Of a stretch of DNA of 38,666 nt, positions 17,183 through 24,715 are shown in pieces; within the stretch, counting starts at the first letter, position 1; each line of letters starts with the position of its first letter. This stretch comes from Methylaequor sp002691245. Lineage in GTDB: Bacteria > Pseudomonadota > Alphaproteobacteria > Methylaequorales > Methylaequoraceae. A program made the translations under genes and the position numbers. Location of the stretch: contig NZHH01000060.1 of NCBI GenBank assembly GCA_002691245.1, forward strand, positions 1-38,666. The letters are read 5' to 3'. The notes under the pieces are model-generated. The model worked only from the letters and a program-made list of their open reading frames with translations, was not told the DNA's origin and searched no databases.

Positions 17183-18860
17183 CTGATGATTTTGAATTTT
17201 TCTTTTTTCCCTCTTCAAGGGCAGCACCTATAATGTCTCCTATACTAGCACCTGATGAGGAGGAGCCGTATTCTTTGAGTGCTTCTTTTTCTTCTTGGAT
17301 TTCAAGATCTTTTACGGAGAGCTCATAAGACCCGTCTTTTGATATTTTTTTTAAAACCTTGGCATCTATCTTCTCTCCAACAGCAAATCTTCCAGTATTT
17401 TGTTCAGTCTTGACCTTGGCTAGGTTAGATTTTTTAATAACTCCGTTTAAATCATCATCAAAAACTATGAAGATTTTATCTTCATTAATTTTTTTTATAA
17501 CACAAGTTACAGTTTTATTGATCAATTTTTCAGTTTTATTTGATCCTTTAGTTAGTTGTTTAATTCCTAGAGACACTCTTTCTTTATCTACGTCGATATC
17601 AAGAATTTTACTTTTAATTGTTTGGTCAATTTTGAAATCTAAAATAGCTTTTTCACCGTTGTCTTCCCATGATATGTCTGATGCATGAATCAAACCATCT
17701 AGTTCGTTTGTAAGACCAACAAAAATTCCAAAGTCTGTGATGTTTTTTATTTTTCCTTCTATGATGTCCCCATCTTTATTGCTTGACGCAAAAGTTTTCC
17801 AAGGGTTTTCGGTACACTGTTTCAAACCTAAACTAATTCTTCTTTTTGAATTGTCAATTTCAAGGATCACGACCTCGACTTCCTCTCCTACCTTCAAAAT
17901 AGCGTTTGGATTAATATTTTTGTTTACCCAACTCATTTCAGATGTGTGAATCAAACCTTCTACACCTTTTTCCAACTCTATGAATGCACCGTAATCCGCT
18001 ATACTAGAAATACTTGATTTTACCTTGCTACCTACCTTGTATAAAGACTCTACATTTTCCCATGGATCCTTGGTAAGTTGTTTTAAACCGAGACTTATTC
18101 TGTTATTTTCTTTATCGTATTTGGTAACAATAACCTCAATTTGTTCGCCAATACTAAACATCTCTGAAGGATGATTCACTCTTTCCCATGAAAGATCAGT
18201 AACATGTATTAATCCATCCATGCCACCCAAATCAACGAAAACTCCATAGTCAGTTATGTTTTTGACTGTACCTTTTAATTTGTCTCCTTCATTAATGTCT
18301 GATAATAATTTACTTCTGTCTGCTTTTCTTGATTCTTCTAGAAGAACTCTTCTCGACACAACTATGTTCCCTCTGAGTTTATCCATTTTAAGGATTATCA
18401 TTGGTTGAGGTTTGTTGATAAGTGGTGATATATCTTTAACAGGTTTTAAATCTACTTGACTTCCTGGAAGGAATGCAACTGCACCGTTAATATCAACTGC
18501 GAACCCTCCTTTGACCCTGCCGGTGATAACTCCCATTATCTGTTCTTTTTGATTCTGTATTTTTTCTAGATTTGTCCAAGATTCTTCTTTTCTAGCTCTC
18601 TCTCTACTTAAAAGTGCTTCCCCTTCTTTATTTTCTAACTTTTCCAGGTAAACATCATAACTCTCTCCAACTTTAACGCCGTGTTCTTCACCTGGAGAAT
18701 GAAACTCTTTGATTGGGATTCTTCCTTCGGCCTTTAAACCTACGTCAACAACAACTGTATCATTGACAATTGAAAGGACTCTGCCTTTAATTATCTGACC
18801 TTCTTTATATTTAAAATCAACAAGGCTTTGCTCTAATAATTCACTAAAATTTTCTACCAA
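17169..18860 (-). CDS. rpsA: 30S ribosomal protein S1
   Basis: S1 helps the 30S subunit unfold and bind mRNA. The 563 residues hold six S1 RNA-binding repeats, starting with GQIIKGRVLSI and with later repeats marked by ITDYGVFVDLGGMDGLIHV, ADYGAFIELEKGVEGLIH and ITDFGIFVGL. The first two are degenerate, as is usual. The C-terminal tail is Lys-, Ser- and Glu-rich. A 60-base AT-rich spacer separates it from cmk; I see no convincing stem-loop there. Confidence 0.96.
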   Translation of the reverse strand: MVENFSELLEQSLVDFKYKEGQIIKGRVLSIVNDTVVVDVGLKAEGRIPIKEFHSPGEEHGVKVGESYDVYLEKLENKEGEALLSRERARKEESWTNLEKIQNQKEQIMGVITGRVKGGFAVDINGAVAFLPGSQVDLKPVKDISPLINKPQPMIILKMDKLRGNIVVSRRVLLEESRKADRSKLLSDINEGDKLKGTVKNITDYGVFVDLGGMDGLIHVTDLSWERVNHPSEMFSIGEQIEVIVTKYDKENNRISLGLKQLTKDPWENVESLYKVGSKVKSSISSIADYGAFIELEKGVEGLIHTSEMSWVNKNINPNAILKVGEEVEVVILEIDNSKRRISLGLKQCTENPWKTFASSNKDGDIIEGKIKNITDFGIFVGLTNELDGLIHASDISWEDNGEKAILDFKIDQTIKSKILDIDVDKERVSLGIKQLTKGSNKTEKLINKTVTCVIKKINEDKIFIVFDDDLNGVIKKSNLAKVKTEQNTGRFAVGEKIDAKVLKKISKDGSYELSVKDLEIQEEKEALKEYGSSSSGASIGDIIGAALEEGKKKNSKSSDEKK

Positions 18861-18920
18861 TATAATTTCCTCTTAAACTAATGCCCTACAATTACAAAAT
18901 TTTCTCACTATATGCAATTA

Positions 18921-19556
18921 TTAAATGAAATCTGTATGTTTTTTAATGTATTTTAAAGCCTTTTCTAAAATATCTGAAGCATCTGCGTACGACGAATCTA
19001 TGAAATAGCTATCTTTTGTCCTGACTAATGGAGAGAGTTTCCGATTTATATCTTTTTCATCTCTGGATACCATAGATTTTAGAATACTTTTATACTCTGA
19101 ACTATGAAGTTTTAATTGATTAATTCTTCGATTTGCTCGAATTTCTACTTGAGCATCAATGAAAAACTTTACTTCTGCATTTGGGATTATAACGGACCCA
19201 ATATCTCTACCATCAATAACTGAACCTTTCCCATCAGGAGGGTTGTTAGCAAACTCCCTTTGGACTTCAACTAAAGTTTCTCTAACTTTTTTTTGCTGTG
19301 AAATTGTGGATGCTAATTGGGAAATTTTTTCTGTTCTAAGTTTGTCAAAATTATTTTTTGATTTAAACCAACTGGATAAATCAATGGATTTGTTTTTATT
19401 ATGAATAGACTCATATGCAAATATCCTATACAAAATTCCTGTGTCAAGATGATTAAAATTTAACTTGTCAGCCAAACTTTTAGCAAGAGTCCCCTTCCCT
19501 GAACCAGCTGTACCATCGATTGCAACCACTGGTTTAATGTTTTTGAATGTGCTCAA
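18921..19556 (-). CDS. cmk: Cytidylate kinase
   Basis: Cmk phosphorylates CMP and dCMP. The P-loop is AIDGTAGSGKGTLAKS at the N-terminus; the substrate-contact region includes HLDTGILYR and VIDGRDIGSVI, followed by KFFIDAQVEIRANRR. The 211 residues are normal length. Its start overlaps the end of aroA by 23 bases. The aroA-cmk-rpsA order is conserved in alphaproteobacteria. Confidence 0.95.
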   Translation of the reverse strand: MSTFKNIKPVVAIDGTAGSGKGTLAKSLADKLNFNHLDTGILYRIFAYESIHNKNKSIDLSSWFKSKNNFDKLRTEKISQLASTISQQKKVRETLVEVQREFANNPPDGKGSVIDGRDIGSVIIPNAEVKFFIDAQVEIRANRRINQLKLHSSEYKSILKSMVSRDEKDINRKLSPLVRTKDSYFIDSSYADASDILEKALKYIKKHTDFI

Positions 19557-20853
19557 TATTTGCGCCTAAATTTTGAAAAAGATCTCTAAAACCAGGAAAT
19601 GACGTTTTTATCATTCTCATGTCATCAATTACGATAGAATTTTTTGAAAAAAATCCGAATATCAGCATTGACATTGCAACTCTGTGATCACTTTCAGTGA
19701 TAATTTCAGTTCCTCCTCTCTGGAATTTTTCTCCAAATATTTCAATAGAATCTTTACCAAGTAATAATTTAACTCCACTTTCTGATAAAGCTTTAGCCAT
19801 TGTTTTTAATCTATTACTTTCTTTTACTTTAAGTTCATCAAGACCATAAAATTTTGATGTTCCAGACGCAAAAGATGCAGCAACAAATAAAATTGGATAT
19901 TCATCTATTAGTCTTGGGCTAATTTGCTTTCTGACGGTTATCCCTGATAAATTTGAACTTTGCACTTCAATGTCTCCAACTACTTCCCCATTAAATTTTC
20001 TTTTATTATTGACTAAAATTTTAGCATTCATTTTTTTCAAAACTTCAAGCAAACCAATTCTGTAATAGTTTAAACCAACTTCTTTAATTTTAACTTTGCT
20101 TTTAACTGATAACAGAACAGCCACTATAACAAATGCAGCTGAACTAAAATCTCCAGGAATATATAAGTCTTTTGGTTTTAGAAAGTTGGGACTAGTCAGG
20201 CTAATAACATTGTTATGTACATTTAAATTCGCTCCAAGATGTTTTAACATTATTTCTGTATGATTTCTGGATGGAATATTCTCAATTATTTTTGTCATTC
20301 CTTTAACATTCATTCCAGCAAGTAATATTGCACTTTTAACCTGAGCAGAACCGATTTCAAGATTATGGGTAGCAGGAACATGAATAGTTTTATTATTGGA
20401 AATTTTAATTGGCAATAAACCATTTTCATGAGTAATATTAACATTCATTTTTTCTAACGGTCTGATTATCCGATTCATCGGTCTTGCAGACAACGATTTA
20501 TCTCCTACAAGTGTCGCATTCACTTCACTTGTACTTAAAAGACCTGTCATCAATCTTACACCTGTGCCTGAATTACCGAAATCTAGCTTATCATGAGGAT
20601 CTGAGAAAAAACCACCTTGTCCGTATACTTCGAAAAAATTTTTTTTTTTTTCAATTTTTATCTTTAACTTTCTAAGAACTTTAAGTGTGTTTAAAACATC
20701 GTCTGATTCTAATAATTTAAAAATTTTTGTATTTCCCAGACAAATTGAGGATATTATAAGTGATCTGATAGAGATTGATTTATCAGACGGAACAAGAGTT
20801 ATACCATTTAATGGTTTACTTTTCGAAGATTTAAGAGTAAAAGATTTTTTCAT
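19534..20853 (-). CDS. aroA: 3-phosphoshikimate 1-carboxyvinyltransferase (EPSP synthase)
   Basis: AroA joins PEP to shikimate-3-phosphate in aromatic amino-acid synthesis. The N-terminal PSDKSISIRS, LVGDKSLSARPMNR, GSAQVKSAILLAG and DEYPILFVAASFA segments are all present in 439 residues. The pattern is nearest to class II enzymes such as CP4 EPSPS. The loop FGNSGTGVRL has Gly where CP4 has the Ala linked to glyphosate tolerance, so tolerance cannot be assumed. A13 in the coding strand (20639-20651) leaves the frame intact. It is divergent from the TIGR02300 gene. Confidence 0.95.
   Translation of the reverse strand: MKKSFTLKSSKSKPLNGITLVPSDKSISIRSLIISSICLGNTKIFKLLESDDVLNTLKVLRKLKIKIEKKKNFFEVYGQGGFFSDPHDKLDFGNSGTGVRLMTGLLSTSEVNATLVGDKSLSARPMNRIIRPLEKMNVNITHENGLLPIKISNNKTIHVPATHNLEIGSAQVKSAILLAGMNVKGMTKIIENIPSRNHTEIMLKHLGANLNVHNNVISLTSPNFLKPKDLYIPGDFSSAAFVIVAVLLSVKSKVKIKEVGLNYYRIGLLEVLKKMNAKILVNNKRKFNGEVVGDIEVQSSNLSGITVRKQISPRLIDEYPILFVAASFASGTSKFYGLDELKVKESNRLKTMAKALSESGVKLLLGKDSIEIFGEKFQRGGTEIITESDHRVAMSMLIFGFFSKNSIVIDDMRMIKTSFPGFRDLFQNLGANIEHIQKH
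20639..20651. repeat. T13/A13 homopolymer inside aroA
   Basis: Thirteen T on the + strand (A in the aroA sense strand), coding the Glu-Lys-Lys-Lys-Asn stretch. Unlike the lapA run it does not disturb the frame. Confidence 0.9.
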
Positions 20854-20901
20854 TCTTTATATTGATATATAATTTATTTGCTCTACTAATGAAAGTTGAT
20901 T

Positions 20902-21195
20902 ATGGAAAAATTTGATAAAGGTGCAAAAAGAAAATGCACTAAATGTAACACTTTATTTTTTGATTTTGGAAAGTTTCCAATAGCTTGTCCAGCTTGCGGA
21001 GCAGAAGTTAATTCTCTTCTCACTAATGTTTCAAGAAGGGGTAGGCCGCCAAAAAACCCTAAACCAGAACCGGTTGCTGAAACAAAAGATTTAAAAATCG
21101 AGGAAATCGAGGTCGAGGATACTGTAGAGGACGTTGATTCAGAGGATTCTAATGTTGAGGACATTGTCGAAATTGAGAGAGATCAAGAGTCTTAA
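20902..21195 (+). CDS. TIGR02300-family zinc-ribbon protein with acidic tail
   Basis: A small protein of about 97 residues of the TIGR02300 (FYDLN acid) family found almost only in alphaproteobacteria; its function is unknown. A zinc ribbon is visible: CTKC near residue 12 and CPAC near residue 32, with LFFDFGKFPIACP matching the FYDLN segment. A basic patch RRGRPPKNPKP follows, and the C-terminal third is strongly acidic (Glu and Asp rich). ATG at 20902 fits the family; TTG at 20896 is an alternative. Its divergent position beside aroA is a conserved class trait. Confidence 0.85.
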   Translation: MEKFDKGAKRKCTKCNTLFFDFGKFPIACPACGAEVNSLLTNVSRRGRPPKNPKPEPVAETKDLKIEEIEVEDTVEDVDSEDSNVEDIVEIERDQES

Positions 21196-21263
21196 AAAAA
21201 ACTATTTTAAATTCCACAGATCCACTTTTAATATAAATATTTGATATATTAAGGGAATATATT

Positions 21264-21339
21264 GGGGCTGTAGCTCAGTTGGGAGAGCGTCTGGATGGCA
21301 TTCAGAAGGTCGTCGGTTCGATCCCGTCCAGCTCCACCA
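21264..21339 (+). tRNA. tRNA-Ala (anticodon GGC)
   Basis: A 76-base cloverleaf with encoded CCA. The acceptor pairs GGGGCTG with CAGCTCC (one G-T), the D-stem is GCTC/GAGC, and the anticodon stem TCTGG/TCAGA holds loop ATGGCAT with anticodon GGC, reading GCC and GCU. A32 and T38 are the bases known to be conserved in tRNA-Ala(GGC). The T-stem GTCGG/CCGTC has one T-T opposition at positions 50 and 64. Confidence 0.97.
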
Positions 21340-21351
21340 TAAATATTGGAA

Positions 21352-21403
21352 ATTATAGAAAAAGTAATTGAAAATTAAAAATTGATTTTTAAATTTCTAT
21401 AAT
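21352..21403. repeat. Perfect 10-bp inverted repeat in the tRNA-hsp20 spacer
   Basis: ATTATAGAAA (21352-21361) is the exact reverse complement of TTTCTATAAT (21394-21403). The AT-rich spacer between them is itself partly self-complementary. No T-run follows the right arm, so it is not a standard terminator; it could be a processing hairpin for the tRNA transcript or an operator. The right arm contains TATAAT (21398-21403), a possible -10 box for hsp20. Confidence 0.6.
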
Positions 21404-21410
21404 GTAGATT

Positions 21411-21465
21411 CAAAATATGAACGCTTTCGTAGGTTCATTTTGATCGCTCGAATTGAGGGTTTATG
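21411..21465 (+). promoter_or_regulatory. ROSE-like RNA thermometer in the hsp20 leader
   Basis: Two stem-loops fill this leader. The first pairs ATGAAC (21417-21422) with GTTCAT (21433-21438), extendable by CAAA/TTTG. The second pairs TCGCTC (21444-21449) with GAGGGT (21455-21460), closing on GAATT; GAGGG is the hsp20 ribosome binding site and further pairing reaches the ATG. TCGCT matches the U(U/C)GCU anti-SD motif of ROSE elements, and G46 faces G58 as in the known G-G pair. Heat would open this weak helix and allow translation. The fold was drawn by eye. Confidence 0.65.
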
Positions 21466-21921
21466 AATAGAATGTCAGTATTTAACAGTCCATTTCTTTT
21501 AGGTTTTGATCAGTTTGAGAGAACCATAGACAGAATTTCTAAGTTGTCTTCTGACTCTTACCCGCCTTATAATATCGAACAAACATCTCCAAATAGTATT
21601 AGAATTACAATAGCTGTTGCCGGTTTTAACAAAAAAGATCTAGATGTAAGCCTGGAAGGTAATCAGCTCCAAATTAGGGGTAGCAGAGATGATAATGAGG
21701 CAGATAGAATATATATACATAGAGGTATTGCAACTAGACAATTCCAGAGAAATTTTATTTTAGCTGAAGGAATTGAAGTTGAAGAGGCATCAATGGATAA
21801 TGGCCTATTATTCATTGATCTATCTCAACCAATTAATAATGAAGAATCAAAAAAGATTGAAATTAGAGATAAAAATAATAAAATTAAAGAAAATCTTATT
21901 AGTTTAGGAAAAGGTAAATGA
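21463..21921 (+). CDS. Small heat-shock protein, Hsp20/IbpA family
   Basis: A 152-residue alpha-crystallin-domain holdase that binds unfolding proteins. The N-terminal MSVFNSPFLLGFDQFERT and PPYNIEQ are typical of alphaproteobacterial Hsp20; the core runs from about residue 37 to 130 with IRITIAVAGFNKKDLDV, and the late segment is DNGLLFIDLSQP. GAGGG lies unusually close (3 bases) to the ATG at 21463; ATG at 21472 is an alternative. Likely control is by the ROSE-like leader directly upstream. Its stop overlaps the DUF1150 gene (ATGA). Confidence 0.93.
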   Translation: MNRMSVFNSPFLLGFDQFERTIDRISKLSSDSYPPYNIEQTSPNSIRITIAVAGFNKKDLDVSLEGNQLQIRGSRDDNEADRIYIHRGIATRQFQRNFILAEGIEVEEASMDNGLLFIDLSQPINNEESKKIEIRDKNNKIKENLISLGKGK

Positions 21922-22136
21922 GAAGCAAAATTAATCCAGATAATTTGGACTTCATTGAATATGGAGACGCTTCACTAGCTTTCGTGAAGAAAGAGATTCA
22001 TAAAGAAGAAAATTTTAGTACAGACGTATTCTCAGTATATTCTGCTGATGGAACACTCTTAGCTGCATTTGATAGCAGAGAATCAGCTATTGCTGCAATA
22101 TTACAATCCGGCTTAGAGCATATTAACCTTCATTAA
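21918..22136 (+). CDS. DUF1150-family small protein
   Basis: A 72-residue protein of unknown function, family DUF1150, which is commonly found directly after hsp20 in alphaproteobacteria. It has a mixed polar start, then YGDASLAFVKK, and a C-terminal ADGTLLAAFDSRESA segment; no cysteine motif or membrane segment is seen. The 4-base overlap with hsp20 implies co-translation and a heat-shock link. Its stop overlaps the stop of convergent ptsN. Confidence 0.85.
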   Translation: MRSKINPDNLDFIEYGDASLAFVKKEIHKEENFSTDVFSVYSADGTLLAAFDSRESAIAAILQSGLEHINLH

Positions 22137-22579
22137 TATTTAGATATAAATTTAAGAATTTCTTCAGCCTTTTTAAAGGTTCTAAGCTTTCTGACCAAAC
22201 CCTCTTTTTTAAGAAAACTTGAAATAGATGATAAAATAAGAAGATGTTCTGATTGGCAATTCTTTGGAGCTAATATGACAAATACAAGATCCACATTTTT
22301 TTTGTCTGAAGCAGAAAAATCAATTGCAGATTTTAACTTAAAAAGAAAAACCTTTGTCTTTTGTATGTAACTAATTTTAGAGTGAGGAATGGCAACACCA
22401 TTTCCTACTCCAGTGGACCCCAATCTCTCCCTTTCATTTAGTTTTTCAGTAACAATTGAAGCTTTATCTGTATCATTCTTAGAAAATATATTTGATACTA
22501 ACTTGAATAAATTTTTTTTACTATCAATATCAATATCGACGTGAATTGATTCAAGTGAAATAAATTCATTAAGTTTCAT
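22133..22579 (-). CDS. ptsN: Nitrogen PTS EIIA component (EIIA-Ntr)
   Basis: A 148-residue EIIA of the fructose/nitrogen type, phosphorylated on His in GVAIPHSKI. It carries no transport function in the PTS-Ntr but regulates potassium, nitrogen and stress responses in other bacteria. Its likely phosphate source is the HPr-EI fusion of this window. ATG at 22579 overlaps the hpf stop (ATGA) and matches the family; 22597 adds six residues unlike it. It follows hpf as usual, but rpoN, normally the gene before hpf, is missing. Confidence 0.92.
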   Translation of the reverse strand: MKLNEFISLESIHVDIDIDSKKNLFKLVSNIFSKNDTDKASIVTEKLNERERLGSTGVGNGVAIPHSKISYIQKTKVFLFKLKSAIDFSASDKKNVDLVFVILAPKNCQSEHLLILSSISSFLKKEGLVRKLRTFKKAEEILKFISKY

Positions 22580-23154
22580 TTTTTTGGATCCACCCAACCA
22601 ATATTTCCATCGGATCGTCTGTAAAGAATATTTAATCTTTTTGAATTAACATTTTTGAAAAAAATTGCATTTTGATCTTTCAAATTCATAAGCATTATTG
22701 CCTCACTAACGGAAACAGTTTTTATTATATCTTCTGATTCAGCAATTATAACTGGTTCAGATATATTCTTATTTAAATTTTTTATTTCTGGATTTTCTAT
22801 AATATATTGATTGGCTTCTAGAAATTTAAGTGATCTTTTATTCTTAGTTCTGTGGTCGGTAAGTCTTCTATGATATCGTCTAAGTCTTTTTTTAATTTTT
22901 TCATTAGCAATATTAAAAGAACCATAGGCATCATTGCTTAGACCATTTCCTTGAAGAAAAATTGAACTGTCAATATGAATACTGATTTCACACCTAAAGT
23001 TATAAGTATCTTTAGAAAAAAGAATGTTTGCGTTGATAAAATTGTCAAAATATTTCTTTAATGTTGAAACTATTGAGTCTTGAACATGTGAAGTTAGCGA
23101 TTTTCCAACCTTCGTTTGTTTTCCTGATACTGATATATTATCTTTTTCAGTCAA
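22576..23154 (-). CDS. hpf: Ribosome hibernation promoting factor, long form
   Basis: A 192-residue long HPF. The N-terminal ribosome-binding domain spans about residues 5-105, with SVSGKQTKVGKSL and the basic RLRRYHRRLTDH. The C-terminal dimerisation domain runs from about 130 to the end (VSVSEAIMLMNLKDQNAIFF and YRRSDGNIGWVDP). Long HPF joins two 70S ribosomes into inactive 100S dimers in starved cells. It overlaps the lptB stop by 4 bases, which leaves no room for rpoN. Confidence 0.94.
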   Translation of the reverse strand: MTEKDNISVSGKQTKVGKSLTSHVQDSIVSTLKKYFDNFINANILFSKDTYNFRCEISIHIDSSIFLQGNGLSNDAYGSFNIANEKIKKRLRRYHRRLTDHRTKNKRSLKFLEANQYIIENPEIKNLNKNISEPVIIAESEDIIKTVSVSEAIMLMNLKDQNAIFFKNVNSKRLNILYRRSDGNIGWVDPKK

Positions 23155-23903
23155 AAATCATTCCCAAGATAAAATGTTCTGACGTTTTTATTTTTTATGA
23201 TTTCATCAGGTTTTCCTTGAAATAAAACTTTCCCTTCAAAGATAATGTATGCTCTATCAACTATTTCTAATGTGCTTTTGACGTTGTGATCAGTTATAAG
23301 AACTCCAATATTTTTTTTTTTTAAATTTTGTATTAAATTTTTAACATCTTTAATCGCTATAGGATCAATACCAGCAAGTGGTTCGTCTAAAAGAATAAAG
23401 TTAGGGTTAGAGGCCAAACATCTTGCAATTTCCAATCTTCTTCTCTCTCCTCCAGATAGAGATAATGAAGGTGCATAGCGTATGTGTTCAATTCCAAACT
23501 CAGCAAGAAGATCTTCAAGTTTTTTTATTTTAATTTCAGATGATTTTTCAGTTTTTTCTAATATTGATAAAATATTTTCTTCCACATTCATTCCTCTAAA
23601 GATTGATGACTCTTGGGGTAGATAGCCCAGGCCTAACTTTGAACGTCTATACATAGGATACTCTGATATTTGGGTTTTATCTAAGTTGATTGATCCACTC
23701 TCTGATTTAATTAATCCCATTATAATATAAAACAAAGAGGTTTTCCCAGCTCCATTTGGCCCCAAAAGAGCTACAGATTCTCCTCTGTTTAGATTTATCG
23801 AAACATTGTCTAGTATTCTTTTATTATCATAGGACTTTGTGATATTTTTGACTTCCAGGCCTTTGTTGTCCACTGCAATGAATGGAATATCAATTTGGTT
23901 CAT
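23151..23903 (-). CDS. lptB: LPS export ABC transporter ATPase LptB
   Basis: LptB powers LptFG extraction of LPS from the inner membrane. All ABC motifs are present: Walker A GPNGAGKT, signature SLSGGERRRLEIARC, Walker B ILLDEPLAGIDP and the switch His in LITDHNV. ATG at 23903 gives 250 residues and a 14-base overlap with lptA; an upstream ATG at 23927 is less likely. It lies directly after lptA. Confidence 0.96.
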   Translation of the reverse strand: MNQIDIPFIAVDNKGLEVKNITKSYDNKRILDNVSINLNRGESVALLGPNGAGKTSLFYIIMGLIKSESGSINLDKTQISEYPMYRRSKLGLGYLPQESSIFRGMNVEENILSILEKTEKSSEIKIKKLEDLLAEFGIEHIRYAPSLSLSGGERRRLEIARCLASNPNFILLDEPLAGIDPIAIKDVKNLIQNLKKKNIGVLITDHNVKSTLEIVDRAYIIFEGKVLFQGKPDEIIKNKNVRTFYLGNDF

Positions 23904-24714
23904 CAGTATCAATTCCTCCTTTATCAATTAATGCCTTAACTTTGTTTTCTTTCATTGAATTTCCAGGAGCTGGTAATAATTTGCTGATTCCCTTCTTAAG
24001 ATCAACTTCAGCATATTCACCAAGCAAAAAACTGTCCCCTCTTTGTAGTTTTACATTTCCATATAACTTACAAATCTCAGTTTCATTATTATAAATTGCT
24101 TTGTCACTAAATGCTACTTCATTATTAGTTTTAATAGAAACATTTTTAAAACCAAGTATTTTTTTTACTGTTGTTTTATTTTTGTCCTCTTTTAAGTACC
24201 AAACTAATTTATCTGCTAAAACTACAAATTCTTTATCTTTTTGTGCTTCAGCCTTTCCGGTAGCTATAGCAATATTTCTTGACCTCCAATATTCAAGTTT
24301 TTCTTTTGATCTTAAAGTATTTGCCTCCGAGGTAAGAATAATGTTTTTACCTACTATAAGAAAATAGTCTTTAATAGTTTTGTATTCCGCATAATCACCT
24401 CCAACTATTCTCATTTTTTTATCTTCTACTATTACATTTTTTTTTGCTTTTACTTCTTTTATGTTCATTCCTGTATCTTCTTTTTCAGTGTAAAATGCCT
24501 CAATTCTGTCTGATTTAAGTGACAATGAACCACTTACGGCTTTGGCATTTCCAATTGCAACATATTTATTTTTATTTTTATGCCATTCTATACCCTCTTC
24601 AGCAAAGATCTCTATAGGATTTTCATCATTACTAAGATTAGAAAGTTGTTGAGAAAAAGTGGCCTCATGGATAAAAAATAACAATAAAAAGAAATTAAGT
24701 TTTTTTAAAATCAT
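23890..24714 (-). CDS. lptA: LPS bridge protein LptA, extended
   Basis: LptA is the periplasmic bridge carrying LPS from LptC to LptD. A signal peptide covers about residues 1-22 (hydrophobic LNFFLLLFFIHE). The rest shows four OstA-like units at about residues 51-75, 117-143, 148-174 and 214-239, each with a G-N/K-A type turn and D/E-x-x-x-Y/W ending; units 1-2 and 3-4 look like one duplicated pair. At 274 residues it is much longer than E. coli LptA (185, about two such units). It lies 1 base after lptC and overlaps lptB by 14. Confidence 0.85.
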   Translation of the reverse strand: MILKKLNFFLLLFFIHEATFSQQLSNLSNDENPIEIFAEEGIEWHKNKNKYVAIGNAKAVSGSLSLKSDRIEAFYTEKEDTGMNIKEVKAKKNVIVEDKKMRIVGGDYAEYKTIKDYFLIVGKNIILTSEANTLRSKEKLEYWRSRNIAIATGKAEAQKDKEFVVLADKLVWYLKEDKNKTTVKKILGFKNVSIKTNNEVAFSDKAIYNNETEICKLYGNVKLQRGDSFLLGEYAEVDLKKGISKLLPAPGNSMKENKVKALIDKGGIDTDEPN

Positions 24715-24715
24715 A

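Noticed and set aside
21200..21263. Promoter for tRNA-Ala
   Set aside because: TATATT at 21245 could be a -10 box, but no -35 box lies at proper distance; the region is just AT-rich.
21341..21420. A heat-shock (RpoH) promoter before hsp20
   Set aside because: TATAAT is present at 21398 but TTGAAA (21368) is 24 bases away and TTGATT (21382) only 10; no correctly spaced pair was found.
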